Assembly (NCBI RefSeq): GCF_000204055.1
Contig: NW_006768772.1
Span: forward strand, 1 to 64,000
From: Melampsora larici-populina 98AG31
Taxonomy: Eukaryota; Basidiomycota; Pucciniomycetes; Pucciniales; Melampsoraceae
Length of the DNA stretch: 64,000 nucleotides
Reading direction: 5' to 3'
The notes under the pieces are model-generated. The model worked only from the letters and a program-made list of their open reading frames with translations. It was not told where the DNA came from and did no database searches. The position numbers and the translations under genes are program-made. Shown here one piece after another: positions 23,585-33,746 of the stretch (positions are counted from its first letter, which is position 1; the number at the start of each line of letters is the position of its first letter).

Positions 23585-25063
23585 TTTGGGGGCCTCATCG
23601 TGTTAAAACCCAACTCAAACCTCAACTATTTACCAAAGTGTGAGATTTCATACCTCTAGACAGAAGTTTAAGAACCATCATAATTAAAACCAAAGTGTGA
23701 TTTGCCACAAATCACCCTACTCAACTCATAAAAATCACCCTGATACAAATTATCAAATACTACATAACAAAAAGACACAATCCTCAATAAGTTGAGCATT
23801 AATCATTGAACACTCTACTCAATCTAAAACAACACCATCTCACTTGAGACTTCAAAATTCAATCATTTTTTTAGGAGAACTTTAACATTTGATATTTGTA
23901 TCACACTTCAAAGATTTAATTTTGTTGTATTGGATATCTTTTGGGAAATACGCTGAAATAACTATTACGAGTAAATTGTAAAAGACATAGAAGAACCCAA
24001 AAGTAAAACTACAGAACCGACGAATTGGGTACCGTAGTTACATATACATACAACAAAAGAGTGAGATACCCCAACGAAATACTATATACAAGTAAATCGA
24101 ACAAAGGAATCAACTCATACGAAGACGAAGAGACTGAAAGGAACAAATCCTTTGTTTCACGATATCCCATTGGACGAACCGAAAACAATTGGATTCAAAG
24201 GAAGAAAACGAAAGGATCTCAACTCAAAATCAAGAATTCGAATTCATTGTTCCGATCGGGAAAGCCACACCAAATAAGATCGAGAATATAAGTGAGCACT
24301 TACAGTCATTGACATCAGCCACAATTCCTTATTACCTTTCTTGTTTGTGCTTACACGATACCTCATCCTTACTATTATCATTTTTTTTTATTATCATTTC
24401 TGTCTCAGCCCTTAGAAGATTCTATCAGTACAGCGATAATCAGTAACCGGCTCTCTAATATTGAATTGGAGGAATCGTTCTACTCCAACTTACCGCCGCG
24501 AAAAGAACAATTCGAAATCATTTTACTACGCAACCACATCGGCAAACAAGATCAGCAGAGTAGAAGAGTAAGTGATTAAGAACAACTAATAAATCTCTAA
24601 TAAGAAAAGAATAACGCACAAGACTGACATCATACGTACAGTGCTTTTGATACGATCCCACATCGGCACTTATTCCGATCCGCGAAATACCTGGTATAAG
24701 AAGATCCACCCTTTTGATAGCGATCAATCCTTAGACAAGATTTTTCAAATCCAAGAACCTTGTTATCATCACTTAAACCAATCATTCAAACTCCGAAACC
24801 TTTTTCAAACTATCAAACTAGTAGTTTATATTAAAAGTAAACAAACAAAATCCTAATCTTATTCCAGATACCTCTATCCCCTAAAACATTTACCATTTCG
24901 AGAAGAACTAACAATTTTTTTTCTCTCCTCTCGTTTGGTTTAAATTTTTTTCTTCTCTCTCCCACCTCATACAATTTTCTTTCTTTCTTCAAAATCCTTT
25001 TCTCTCCATCGTATTACAAATTGACGTGGATAGTGTCTTTCCCGCATATCTTCAACTCTTTAG
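23585..25063 (+). other. Untranslated leader region of the gypsy element
   Basis: About 1.5 kb between the LTR and the first supported exon. It has short frames only and several GTAAGT and TTTTAG-like words, so upstream exons of the spliced ORF could lie here. Pyrimidine-rich tracts at 24890-25010 resemble the leader of a transcript. No start codon for the spliced ORF is assigned. Confidence 0.4.
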
Positions 25064-26207
25064 ACCTCGCTAACCACGGCACACCAAACGAGCAATCAGG
25101 CCGTCAATCTGTAGGTGCAGACCGTACTCATCGCTCCACACCAGCAATCGACGGTTCTGTCCTTGACTTTGAGGACGCGTACGGTAACGTCACGCAGGAA
25201 CCAATAGAGATCGAATCCACTGTAGCGACTCCGATCCCACAAGATCCTTTAGCCAACATAGACATTGACTCACCTGGCTCAGACATAACCGCAAGGGACC
25301 AGTCGCGAGCTCAAGGACCCCCTCCCGAAGCTTTAACAGCTCAGTACCATAGTAACTATATCTCTCTGAATATTTTTCTTTATTTTTTTTAGTTCAATTC
25401 CTTTTACATAAGTGAAAGAAATATTGATTTGATAATTTATATTCTATCCTAATAGATCAAGATCCGAACCTCGGTCCAAATCAAGGACAACAACAACACC
25501 AAGTACCGGGACCTCAAGTCAATCGTAAGTACAGGATACTTGGTTATTTCAACATCTATACAATAAAAAAACTAATTAATTTTTTTTTATATATTATATC
25601 TCTTTCACTACAACTATGTCTACCAGAGAATCGCAACCACCAAGCCGAACTAGCTCAATCGGCACAAGAGGCTCAGCAAAATCGCGAAGGTCAGCCGAAC
25701 CAAGAACAAGGAGCACGAGAGGGACACCAGTGGGGGAGTTATTCCCACCACTACCCAGCTCAGGTAAGCCAGACTTAAGCTTGGTTGATAATTTAGAAAA
25801 AACTAACATGTTGACTTTAGACTCAACAACAACAGGCGGGGTATCACTACCAACCGCACTATCCTCCGAATCTAGCGGCCCCGGTAGCTCAGTACCCACC
25901 AGCACCATCCCCAGCCTACAACCCCCAACCTCAATACCCTCCTCACCCTTCCCCGGTGTATCGACCCCAACAACCGGCTCAAGGTTCGAGCAACCAACCC
26001 ATGCCACCGCCTCCTCCTCCGCAACCGTCGTACCAGCAGACCCGCGAAGCCGAGGAAGCCCGACTCCGTCAGGCGATTATCGGTCTCAAGCAGAACCTGG
26101 ACGAAGCTCGCGTTGCGAACAACAACGCGAACTTTCGACGAATCCTCGGTATGGCCAAGGAAGCCCACAAGGAACTCGAGGAGTTCCTTGGGGGCCGTCG
26201 TCATTGA
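25064..26207 (+). CDS. Spliced Gln/Pro-rich ORF inside the gypsy element (5' end unresolved)
   Basis: Exons about 25064-25351, 25456-25524, 25627-25763 and 25821-26207 have GT-AG borders and consistent phases (1, 1, 0), ending in TGA at 26205-26207. The encoded chain begins Asp/Ser/Thr-rich. It turns Gln-rich (GPNQGQQQHQVPGPQ), then Tyr/Pro-rich (AYNPQPQYPPHPSPVYRPQ) and ends with a helix QTREAEEARLRQAIIGLKQ and AKEAHKELEEFLGG. Beyond the stop the same frame stays open to 26460 (EPFKNPRAAGPSSQRRKRAR onwards), so readthrough is possible. Three spliced introns are unusual in an LTR retrotransposon. It may be an ORF0/Gag-like accessory protein or a captured host gene. An overlapping 295-residue frame at 25616-26503 is considered a shadow. 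Confidence 0.5.
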
Positions 26208-26590
26208 ACCAAGGTAGAGCAAGTAGCGAACTACAACCCCTACCATCTGAATCCACAAACGATGGAACCGTTCAAGAATCCACGAGCAGCCGGTCCATCC
26301 AGCCAACGCCGCAAGAGGGCTCGCGACGACGAGATCAATGCCTTAGCGGAGAACGCATCCAACTTACTGGACATGATTTTAGTAGTGAAACGGATGAAAC
26401 AAGACGATTCCGACCCAGACCCGAAGGGAAAAGGGAAGGAGAGGGAGCGAGATCAGTAAGTATCTTGCCTCCTCCCAGTTCTGCTTTTCACCATCATCCA
26501 TAAGTATTGTATACTGATACTCCTTTTACTGGCCCTCCTTTAGAGAGTGATTCCTCCAATTTACTATCTCCTTCAGTAGAATCTGTAAAG

Positions 26591-27685
26591 ATGGAAGAAG
26601 TCGAGATAGGACAGGTAAACTATCAAGGGCTGTTCAACCAGCCGCATTCAGTTTCCAAATTTGATTCTAAAGTTTCCTCTTCATCAGTTTCTGTCTCAAC
26701 TTCTCACTTAGACCTAGATGATCTTATTCGACGAAAAAGTTATGCAATTTATGAGAAAGTTGAAAATTTAAATCCAACCCTGAGTCTACTAAAACATCAA
26801 AGTGAGACAAGTGAGCAAGTGAGAGTGAAAGAATTCCAATTGACCTGCCAATTACAGAAATCATCCTATGATGATATTATGATTAAGTTTAAAGATTTGA
26901 GTGAGCAAGTAGCAGAAGTAAAAAAACTTTTTAGTGAGCTTGATATCAACAGATATCATAAAGAAGTACAAGATGAATTAGCAAACAAATTTTCAGAATT
27001 AAAAACACACCTTGTTGAAGTTAGAAACCAGATAAGTTCATATCAAACTGAAGAGAGCCCTAAAAGTAAAGGGAAGGGAAAGCAACAAATACCTTCTTCT
27101 GAAAATAAAGACAACAGTGCATCAACTTCTAATACAAGTCAAGATGTTGCACCAGGAGAAAAAGAAATTCAGAACTCTGAGGTTACTCCAATGTACAGCT
27201 TGAATAAAACCCAAGCTCTAGTATTACAAATTAGAGAAACTTTGAATAAGAGATATGAAGAAGCAACTCTAACAGCTTCTCAACAAAACATGATCAAACA
27301 AATAACCAACCTGGCCAGTCAAATTGCTACAAGGATTTCAGACAATGAGAAGAAGAGCTCATTAAAATTTAGCAATTATGAAAAGAACTTCCAAGACGTA
27401 ATCACTAAAATATCTCAAAATAGAAATGAAGATAAGGAAAGTATCAGAGAAATAAGTGATGCACTTATAAGTGATTTAGCAGAAACAAAGATTGTGACCA
27501 AACAACTAGATGTCAAATTAGACAAACAATTAAAACTACCAATCAAAGATCCATACAATAAAATTGAAGAATTATTCAATAAATTTGAGAAACACAAAAG
27601 TCAAATGAATTCAACAATTGATAAATTGAAAGAAGAAGAAAGAGCAACAAGAATCCATGAGGATTTGAAATACAACAACAGCTAA
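26591..27685 (+). CDS. Coiled-coil ORF1 protein of the gypsy element
   Basis: About 364 residues from ATG at 26591. Nearly all of it is charged helical sequence with heptad-like spacing (IMIKFKDLSEQVAEVKKLF, LNKRYEEATLTASQQNMI, NKIEELFNKFEKHKSQ), plus a Lys/Gln/Ser linker SKGKGKQQIPSSENKD. No zinc knuckle or enzyme motif. The stop at 27683-27685 is 5 nt before the ATG of gag-pol, in another frame, which suggests translation by reinitiation or by internal entry. A structural, Gag-like role is inferred from position and coiled coils only. Confidence 0.7.
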   Translation: MEEVEIGQVNYQGLFNQPHSVSKFDSKVSSSSVSVSTSHLDLDDLIRRKSYAIYEKVENLNPTLSLLKHQSETSEQVRVKEFQLTCQLQKSSYDDIMIKFKDLSEQVAEVKKLFSELDINRYHKEVQDELANKFSELKTHLVEVRNQISSYQTEESPKSKGKGKQQIPSSENKDNSASTSNTSQDVAPGEKEIQNSEVTPMYSLNKTQALVLQIRETLNKRYEEATLTASQQNMIKQITNLASQIATRISDNEKKSSLKFSNYEKNFQDVITKISQNRNEDKESIREISDALISDLAETKIVTKQLDVKLDKQLKLPIKDPYNKIEELFNKFEKHKSQMNSTIDKLKEEERATRIHEDLKYNNS

Positions 27686-27690
27686 TAAAA

Positions 27691-30600
27691 ATGGATGATA
27701 ATGCCAACAGTGCCAGATTATCAATTATTCAAGAACTTAAACCTGGAATAACAAGTCAAAGTAATAACAATCCCACACAGAGGAATTTTTCCAGTCCACC
27801 GGTGGTACACCAGCAAATGGAGAACAACTATGAAAACAATCCAAGAGTAGACCCTTCACTTAGAGGAGAAGCTAGATTTAGACAACACGCAGCAAACACA
27901 AGAGAAAACACGGTGAACTATGTAGAACCCCAAATTAGAAATAATGAATTGCAGAATTCACCAGTTCCTGAGAGAGTTTTTGCAAGAGAAGATACAATTC
28001 AACCTACTGAAAGAAATTTTACCAGAGAAAGGACATTTCCAGTACATGAAAGACCATTTGTAAGGGAAGATACTGCCCATACAGTCATGTCTGAAACTAC
28101 ACGAGAAGACAAGTTAACCAAAGCTTTAACTAAACTTTGGCCAACAGGGAGAGATTGGAAAAGATTTAGTGGCGACGGAAAGTATAATCATAATGATTAC
28201 ATTGATTGGTGTGACAGCTTGATCACAGACCTGAAGATGGACCCACTTGTTGTGGTCAGCCACTTGAGTACAGCTTTCACTGGAACAGCAGGACAGTGGT
28301 ACATAGACAAGCGTAAAAGCAAAGGCTCAATGACATGGGACGAGTGGAAAGATGAAATCCATAAGAGGTTTGGTAATAATGTTTGGAGAAACAATATGGA
28401 AGACTTGTTCTTGAAAGACAAATTTGACGCCAATGTACATGCAGATCCAACAGCATGGTCTTTGAAACAAAAGAAAAGAATTGCAGCTTTTGATCCAGAA
28501 TCTTCTGAGGAGAGAATTGTAAACAAAATCTTAAACAAAGTTGACGGTGATGTCAGAACTGCAATCAAAAGTCAATTGACCACACCCTATGAATGGGATA
28601 ATTTCTTACTAATATTCAAGGACATTTATGAGAATACTAGTATAATTAATAAGAGGAAATACTTGAACAGGCCAAGGAGACCTTTTAATGAAATTAAAGC
28701 TACTTTCAATAGTGATAAAATGCAAGGACCCTCTAGTACAAAGGTTCAGCCAAGCACATCGGAAAAGAAACCTTTCAGAGCATGCCCAAATTGTGGAAAC
28801 AAGGATCCAAAACATCAATGGAGAGGATGCAAAGATAAAAAAATCAATATGATTGAAGAAGATGAAGAAGATAGTGATCATATGAATGATGAGTATGAAT
28901 TTCAAGGCGGAAAATTATCAGATGAATCAACTTCAGATAGTGAAGGAGAAAATACTCATCAGCAACAAGATGTGTGCATGATTGATACTCATGAAAGTGA
29001 TGAGAAAGACATCAACATACTGCAAGCGGAAGCAAATGTACCTCATTCCTGGCAGGATGACATGCAAATGGGAAACACAATTGATGCCAGATTGCTAAAA
29101 TCTAAACCAGCAGATGGAATGGCACATACACTAGGACACCATACAATGGCTCGAGCATTAGTAAATAATTGTAAAGTACCAATGCTACTAGACAGTGGAG
29201 CATCATGCTCAATTGTAGGAAAACATTTTTTGTCTGAAATAATACCAGACTGGCAAGAAAGAATCATGCCCAGTAGTCATGTAAAATTCTCCGGAGTTGG
29301 TAGTAAACTACATGCTTTAGGCGTAATCAGCTTACCTGTGATATTCCCACATGTCAAACAATCAATTAGAATAAATGCTGAATTTGTAGTAATGGAGAAC
29401 GCAAACAACAAGTACTTCATATTGGGAGCAGAAAACTTGAGCCAATATGGGTTTGATATATTCCATAGTAAAGAAAGGTATTTTACTATAGGAAATAATA
29501 ACAAAAGCATTAAGTTTGCTTTAATGCAGCATAAAGAAATTCTATCAATTGAACAAGAGATTACAATGGAATCTCCAACAAGTGAAGATATAAAACAACT
29601 TAGAGAAAAAATATTAGAAGCTGAGTTCGGACCCAATCTTACTCACAGTCAAAAAGAAGATATAATTCAGATGGTAATTAAATACAAAGATCAATTTGGT
29701 TTAGGAAAACAACCTCTAGGAGTCATTAAAAACCATCCAGTTAAAATAGAACTTACAATAGATAAACCTTACCCTCCTATTTTAAGGAAAGGCGCATATC
29801 CAGCTAGCCCAAGAAGTAGGAAAGAAATAGAAAAACATATTGAAGAACTACTTAGTATGGGCGTAATACGAAAAGTAGGTCGTGATGAAGAAGTTGATAT
29901 AACATCACCTGTTCTGATAGCATGGCATAATGATAAATCCAGACTTTGTGGGGATTTCCGTGCTCTCAATCAATACACCAAGCCTGACAGATATCCTTTG
30001 CCAAGAATAGATCAATCCTTGACTAACCTATTCAATGCAAAACATATCACTCTGATGGATATAATGAAAGGGTTCCATCAGAACATTGTGGAAATATGTA
30101 GCAGGAAATATCTCAGGATCATTTGCCATTTAGGAATCTTTGAATATATCAGGATGCCTTTTGGAATCAAAAATGCTCCAGCTTTCTTTCAAAGAATGAT
30201 GGACACAGAGTTTTCAAAAGGATTGAGAGAAGGATGGCTCAAAGTCTATATTGATGACATCATAGTTTTTCATACTACATGGAAAGAGCACCTAGAAGCA
30301 ATGGAGAAAGTATTGCTAAGAGCTAAAGCCATGGGTATGACTATATCTTTGAAGAAATGCCATTTTGGTTTTGAAGAATGTAAAGCCCTAGGCCATCGTG
30401 TATCAGGTCTATGGGTGGCAGTAGACCAGAACTCCGTAGCAGCAGTACTACAGAAAGCTTGCCCAAAAGACAAACAAGAATTGAGTTCATTTTTAGGTTT
30501 TACAAGCTATTACAGAGCTCACATTCCAAACTTTGGAATTATTACTCGTAGCCTCTACAGACTTTATGCAAAAGGGGTAGTCTTTGAAATGACAAAGGAA

Positions 30601-32724
30601 AGAATTGACGCAGTAAATAAAATAAAACAGATACTTACAACTGCGCCAATCTTGTTTCACCCAGACTTTGAGAAACCTTTTAAACTTTATGTGGACGCAT
30701 CAATTGAAGGATTAGGAGCAGCACTACATCAAACACAAATAATTGAAGGAAAACCAAAAGAAGGACCCATTGTTTTTATATCTAGAAAATTGACAGACAC
30801 TGAAAGTAGATATTCCTCGCCACAACTAGAAGCTTTAGTGTTAGTTTGGGCATTAGAAAAGCTACACTACTACCTTGATGGTAGCTACTTTGAAGTAATA
30901 ACAGACTGTACAGGAGTAAGATCTCTAACAAACCTCAAATCCCCAAGTAGACATATGTTGAGATGGATGATGGCAATTCAAGAATATAAACCTTTCATGA
31001 CAATTACTCACAGACCAGGAAAATTCCACAACAATGCTGATGGACTTAGTGGAATGGCATTGCCAAATGATTCCAGTAACCCAGCATGGGAACCAGAAGA
31101 GATGGAAAGAGACATTCCGGTGATGGGGATTAGTTTATGTGAATTATCTGAGGAATTCTTTGATGAAGTAAAAGCTAGCTATGAGAAAAATAGTAACACA
31201 AGCAAACTTACCAGAATATTGTCAGCACGGAACAATGATTTGAGCCTATCAAGCACACTTGAGCAGCCTTGGAAAGACGGACTAGCCCAAGGCAAGATTT
31301 CTCTTGAATCTGACCTACTTTATTTCAGAGAGAGACATACTGCAGTTTTAGTAATAATAACCACAGAACATATTCAACAAACCTTACATGTATGTCACGA
31401 TGAATTTATGTCAGGACATCTGTCTGAAGACCGGACAGTAGACAGAATCAAGAGTACAGCTTGGTGGCCAAACTGGAGACAAGATGTTGAAGAATACGTG
31501 AAAACTTGTGAAAGATGCCAAAAAGCAAACAAAGCCACAGGTAAAAGATTTGGTTTACTTCAACGAATAGAAGAACCAACATATGCCTGGGAAGTCATCA
31601 ACATGGATTTTGTTACTGGTCTGCCACCGTCATTGATTAACAATTACAACTGTGTGTTGGTGATTGTGGACAGATTCTCAAAAAGAACAAGATTTTTACC
31701 ATGCTACAAAGAAGCAACAGCCATGGATATTGCTTTACTATTCTGGGAAAGAATAATAAGTGACGTAGGATTACCACGGATAATCATCAGTGACAGGGAC
31801 CCAAAATTTACATCTGAATTTTGGAAAAGCCTCCATACGCTCATTGGAACAACACTAGCGCTTTCCACAGCATACCACCCACAGACTGATGGCCTAAGTG
31901 AAAGAAACATCAGTACCTTGACAGAAATCATTAGAAGGTATTGCACTGAAGGACTTTCTTACACAGATAAGGATGGACACACACATAACTGGCATACCCT
32001 ATTACCAGCGCTAGAATTAGCATATAATAGTAGTATACATAGCACAACAGGAAAGAAACCTTTTGAAGTAGAAAGAGGTTATTGTCCAAGATTGCCAAAG
32101 GACCAAATTAAAAACAAGAATGTTGAATTTCATCCAACTTCATTGAGTTTCTTTGACATGCTAGGTAAAGCACGGGCCAGAGCAGCCCAATGTATTGAAG
32201 ATGCTGTGACTTATAATCAAGAAAGATGGAATAAAACTCACAAAGAACCTAAGTTTGTAGTAGGAGAACAAGTACTACTCTCCACTACAAATTTTACTAA
32301 TCTGCAAGGTCCAAAGAAACTCCAAGACCAGTTTGTAGGACCTTTTATAATATTAAAATTTCATGGTAGCAATGCAGTGGAAGTAGCATTAACTGAGGAG
32401 TTTGGGAGAAAACACCCAGTTTTCCCAATTTCATTAATCAAGAAATTTCACGCTTCAGATAAAAGCAAATTCCCTGACAGGGAAATACCCAAGAAAACTC
32501 CAATCAGGTTTGAAACTAATGGAGAAAAAGTTTTCTCACATATAATAAAACAAAGAGAAACACAAGTTAATGGTAAATCTACAACTCTCTATCTTGTAAG
32601 GTACAAAAATAGGAGTGCAGATGAAGATGAATGGCTGCCAGCTGATAAAGTACCCAACGGCAAGACAAACTTGCGAGACTTCAGAGCACAAAAAAGAGCT
32701 CATAAACCTTCTGAAAAGAAGTAA
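27691..32724 (+). CDS. Gag-pol polyprotein, Ty3/gypsy chromovirus type (1677 aa)
   Basis: Domains by approximate residue: Gag core 150-330 (RDWKRFSGDGKYNHNDYIDW); incomplete knuckle near 367 (CPNCG with later His/Cys); aspartic protease near 500 (LLDSGASCSIVG); reverse transcriptase about 690-880 with DIMKGFHQN, MPFGIKNAPAFFQRMM and the YIDD active site; RNase H about 990-1110 with LYVDASIEGLGAAL; integrase zinc-binding HVCHDEFMSGH with CERCQKAN; integrase DDE as MDFVTGLP, ISDRDPKFTSEFW and HPQTDGLSERNIS; a C-terminal chromodomain-like stretch YLVRYKNRSADEDEWLPADK. No stop or frameshift. A chromodomain after the integrase marks chromoviruses, whose integration is guided by histone marks. Translation probably depends on the upstream ORF1 stop. 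Confidence 0.95.
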   Translation: MDDNANSARLSIIQELKPGITSQSNNNPTQRNFSSPPVVHQQMENNYENNPRVDPSLRGEARFRQHAANTRENTVNYVEPQIRNNELQNSPVPERVFAREDTIQPTERNFTRERTFPVHERPFVREDTAHTVMSETTREDKLTKALTKLWPTGRDWKRFSGDGKYNHNDYIDWCDSLITDLKMDPLVVVSHLSTAFTGTAGQWYIDKRKSKGSMTWDEWKDEIHKRFGNNVWRNNMEDLFLKDKFDANVHADPTAWSLKQKKRIAAFDPESSEERIVNKILNKVDGDVRTAIKSQLTTPYEWDNFLLIFKDIYENTSIINKRKYLNRPRRPFNEIKATFNSDKMQGPSSTKVQPSTSEKKPFRACPNCGNKDPKHQWRGCKDKKINMIEEDEEDSDHMNDEYEFQGGKLSDESTSDSEGENTHQQQDVCMIDTHESDEKDINILQAEANVPHSWQDDMQMGNTIDARLLKSKPADGMAHTLGHHTMARALVNNCKVPMLLDSGASCSIVGKHFLSEIIPDWQERIMPSSHVKFSGVGSKLHALGVISLPVIFPHVKQSIRINAEFVVMENANNKYFILGAENLSQYGFDIFHSKERYFTIGNNNKSIKFALMQHKEILSIEQEITMESPTSEDIKQLREKILEAEFGPNLTHSQKEDIIQMVIKYKDQFGLGKQPLGVIKNHPVKIELTIDKPYPPILRKGAYPASPRSRKEIEKHIEELLSMGVIRKVGRDEEVDITSPVLIAWHNDKSRLCGDFRALNQYTKPDRYPLPRIDQSLTNLFNAKHITLMDIMKGFHQNIVEICSRKYLRIICHLGIFEYIRMPFGIKNAPAFFQRMMDTEFSKGLREGWLKVYIDDIIVFHTTWKEHLEAMEKVLLRAKAMGMTISLKKCHFGFEECKALGHRVSGLWVAVDQNSVAAVLQKACPKDKQELSSFLGFTSYYRAHIPNFGIITRSLYRLYAKGVVFEMTKERIDAVNKIKQILTTAPILFHPDFEKPFKLYVDASIEGLGAALHQTQIIEGKPKEGPIVFISRKLTDTESRYSSPQLEALVLVWALEKLHYYLDGSYFEVITDCTGVRSLTNLKSPSRHMLRWMMAIQEYKPFMTITHRPGKFHNNADGLSGMALPNDSSNPAWEPEEMERDIPVMGISLCELSEEFFDEVKASYEKNSNTSKLTRILSARNNDLSLSSTLEQPWKDGLAQGKISLESDLLYFRERHTAVLVIITTEHIQQTLHVCHDEFMSGHLSEDRTVDRIKSTAWWPNWRQDVEEYVKTCERCQKANKATGKRFGLLQRIEEPTYAWEVINMDFVTGLPPSLINNYNCVLVIVDRFSKRTRFLPCYKEATAMDIALLFWERIISDVGLPRIIISDRDPKFTSEFWKSLHTLIGTTLALSTAYHPQTDGLSERNISTLTEIIRRYCTEGLSYTDKDGHTHNWHTLLPALELAYNSSIHSTTGKKPFEVERGYCPRLPKDQIKNKNVEFHPTSLSFFDMLGKARARAAQCIEDAVTYNQERWNKTHKEPKFVVGEQVLLSTTNFTNLQGPKKLQDQFVGPFIILKFHGSNAVEVALTEEFGRKHPVFPISLIKKFHASDKSKFPDREIPKKTPIRFETNGEKVFSHIIKQRETQVNGKSTTLYLVRYKNRSADEDEWLPADKVPNGKTNLRDFRAQKRAHKPSEKK

Positions 32725-32747
32725 TGACCTCCTTTGAGGGTGGGGAA

Positions 32748-33746
32748 TGTCAGCCCTGAGTACATATACATGTACCCAAAACTAACCTGTAACAGTAAAA
32801 AACATATGTATAAGATTAACTACATGTTACATACTGAGCATAGACTGTATGTAACATGTAATACAATGTATCAAAACCTTTATTACATATACATGAACCT
32901 GTAAAACAACATGTAATATGTAACAAAACACCATTTACACCTCATAACTCAGTGTCAAGAGTTAAATGCTTATATTACATACCACACACAAGAAGTATAT
33001 GTAATTAAGCATTACTAGTAACAATCATGACTACATGTCAATAACTAACCCTGAACCAATGTAGTGATAATAACAAATGTCACTACAGTTAGGTTTGGAG
33101 AGGAGAGTATATAAACCACTCCTCTCTCAGCCTTCAGAGAAAACCCCAAGCAATTATTACCGACTACTTTTAAAGAACAATTAAAGTTCACTGAAGTAAA
33201 ATATCAAGAGTCTTATACAAATAAGACTAGTGATAAGCTTCATCAACTTTAATCAGATTCCTGATTAAAAGTAGGTAATACAATTCTCCATTTCCCTCTG
33301 GATCCTCTACTTCCCCTAAGTAGAAACCCAATCAAGGCTAGTGACCTCCAACAACTCCAGGCTAGTGACCTTAGGAAGAACTACAGGCTGGTGACCTTAA
33401 GAATAACCCCAAGTTGGTGACTTTAAGAACAACCAGATTGGTGAACTAACTCACTCTTTGATCTGTTACTATAAAGATTAAAGGAAGGTCCAGGATCCAA
33501 CCTTCATATATTATAATAAACATCATATTATAATTACTGAATCTCCTTTTTAGGAGTCAATTAACTGAAGTCTGTCTGGATTGGTCCAAACAGACTGTCA
33601 GTTCCTTTTCTTTTCTTTAAATTTCCTTCTTTACTTCAATTTGTAACTACTACATATTTGAAATAAAGAAGTTAAATTTAATAAATCTACCATTCTACCC
33701 TTTAGTGAGCATTGAGTACTCCTACAAAGAGCACCCAACCCTCACA
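32748..33746 (+). repeat. 3' LTR of the gypsy element
   Basis: 999 bp, same length as the 5' LTR, with one difference noticed by reading (A at 33118). The purine-rich primer tract lies immediately upstream. Near-identity implies a very young insertion. Confidence 0.95.

Larger units (their letters stand above)
22586..33746 (+). mobile_element. Ty3/gypsy LTR retrotransposon with chromodomain, 11.2 kb, recent
   Basis: Two 999-bp LTRs (22586-23584 and 32748-33746) start TGTCAGCCCTGAG and end CCCTCACA. The 5-bp TSD is GTAGC (22581-22585, 33747-33751). A possible primer-binding site TGGGGGCCTCATC begins at 23587, and a purine tract GAGGGTGGGGAA (32736-32747) precedes the 3' LTR. Internal genes on the plus strand: a spliced ORF (about 25064-26207), a coiled-coil ORF (26591-27685) and the gag-pol ORF (27691-32724). 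The pol order protease-RT-RNase H-integrase is that of Ty3/gypsy. All long frames are open, so the copy could be active. It is inserted in the hAT transposase gene. Confidence 0.95.

Noticed and set aside
25616..26503. Open frame of 295 residues on the plus strand in the gypsy leader
   Set aside because: It runs through three introns of the spliced Gln/Pro-rich gene and has low-complexity Ser/Pro/Arg composition; the spliced frame gives consistent phases and more natural protein.
22586..33746. Domesticated host gene rather than a transposon for gag-pol
   Set aside because: Near-identical LTRs, TSD, primer tract and complete pol order show an ordinary retrotransposon.
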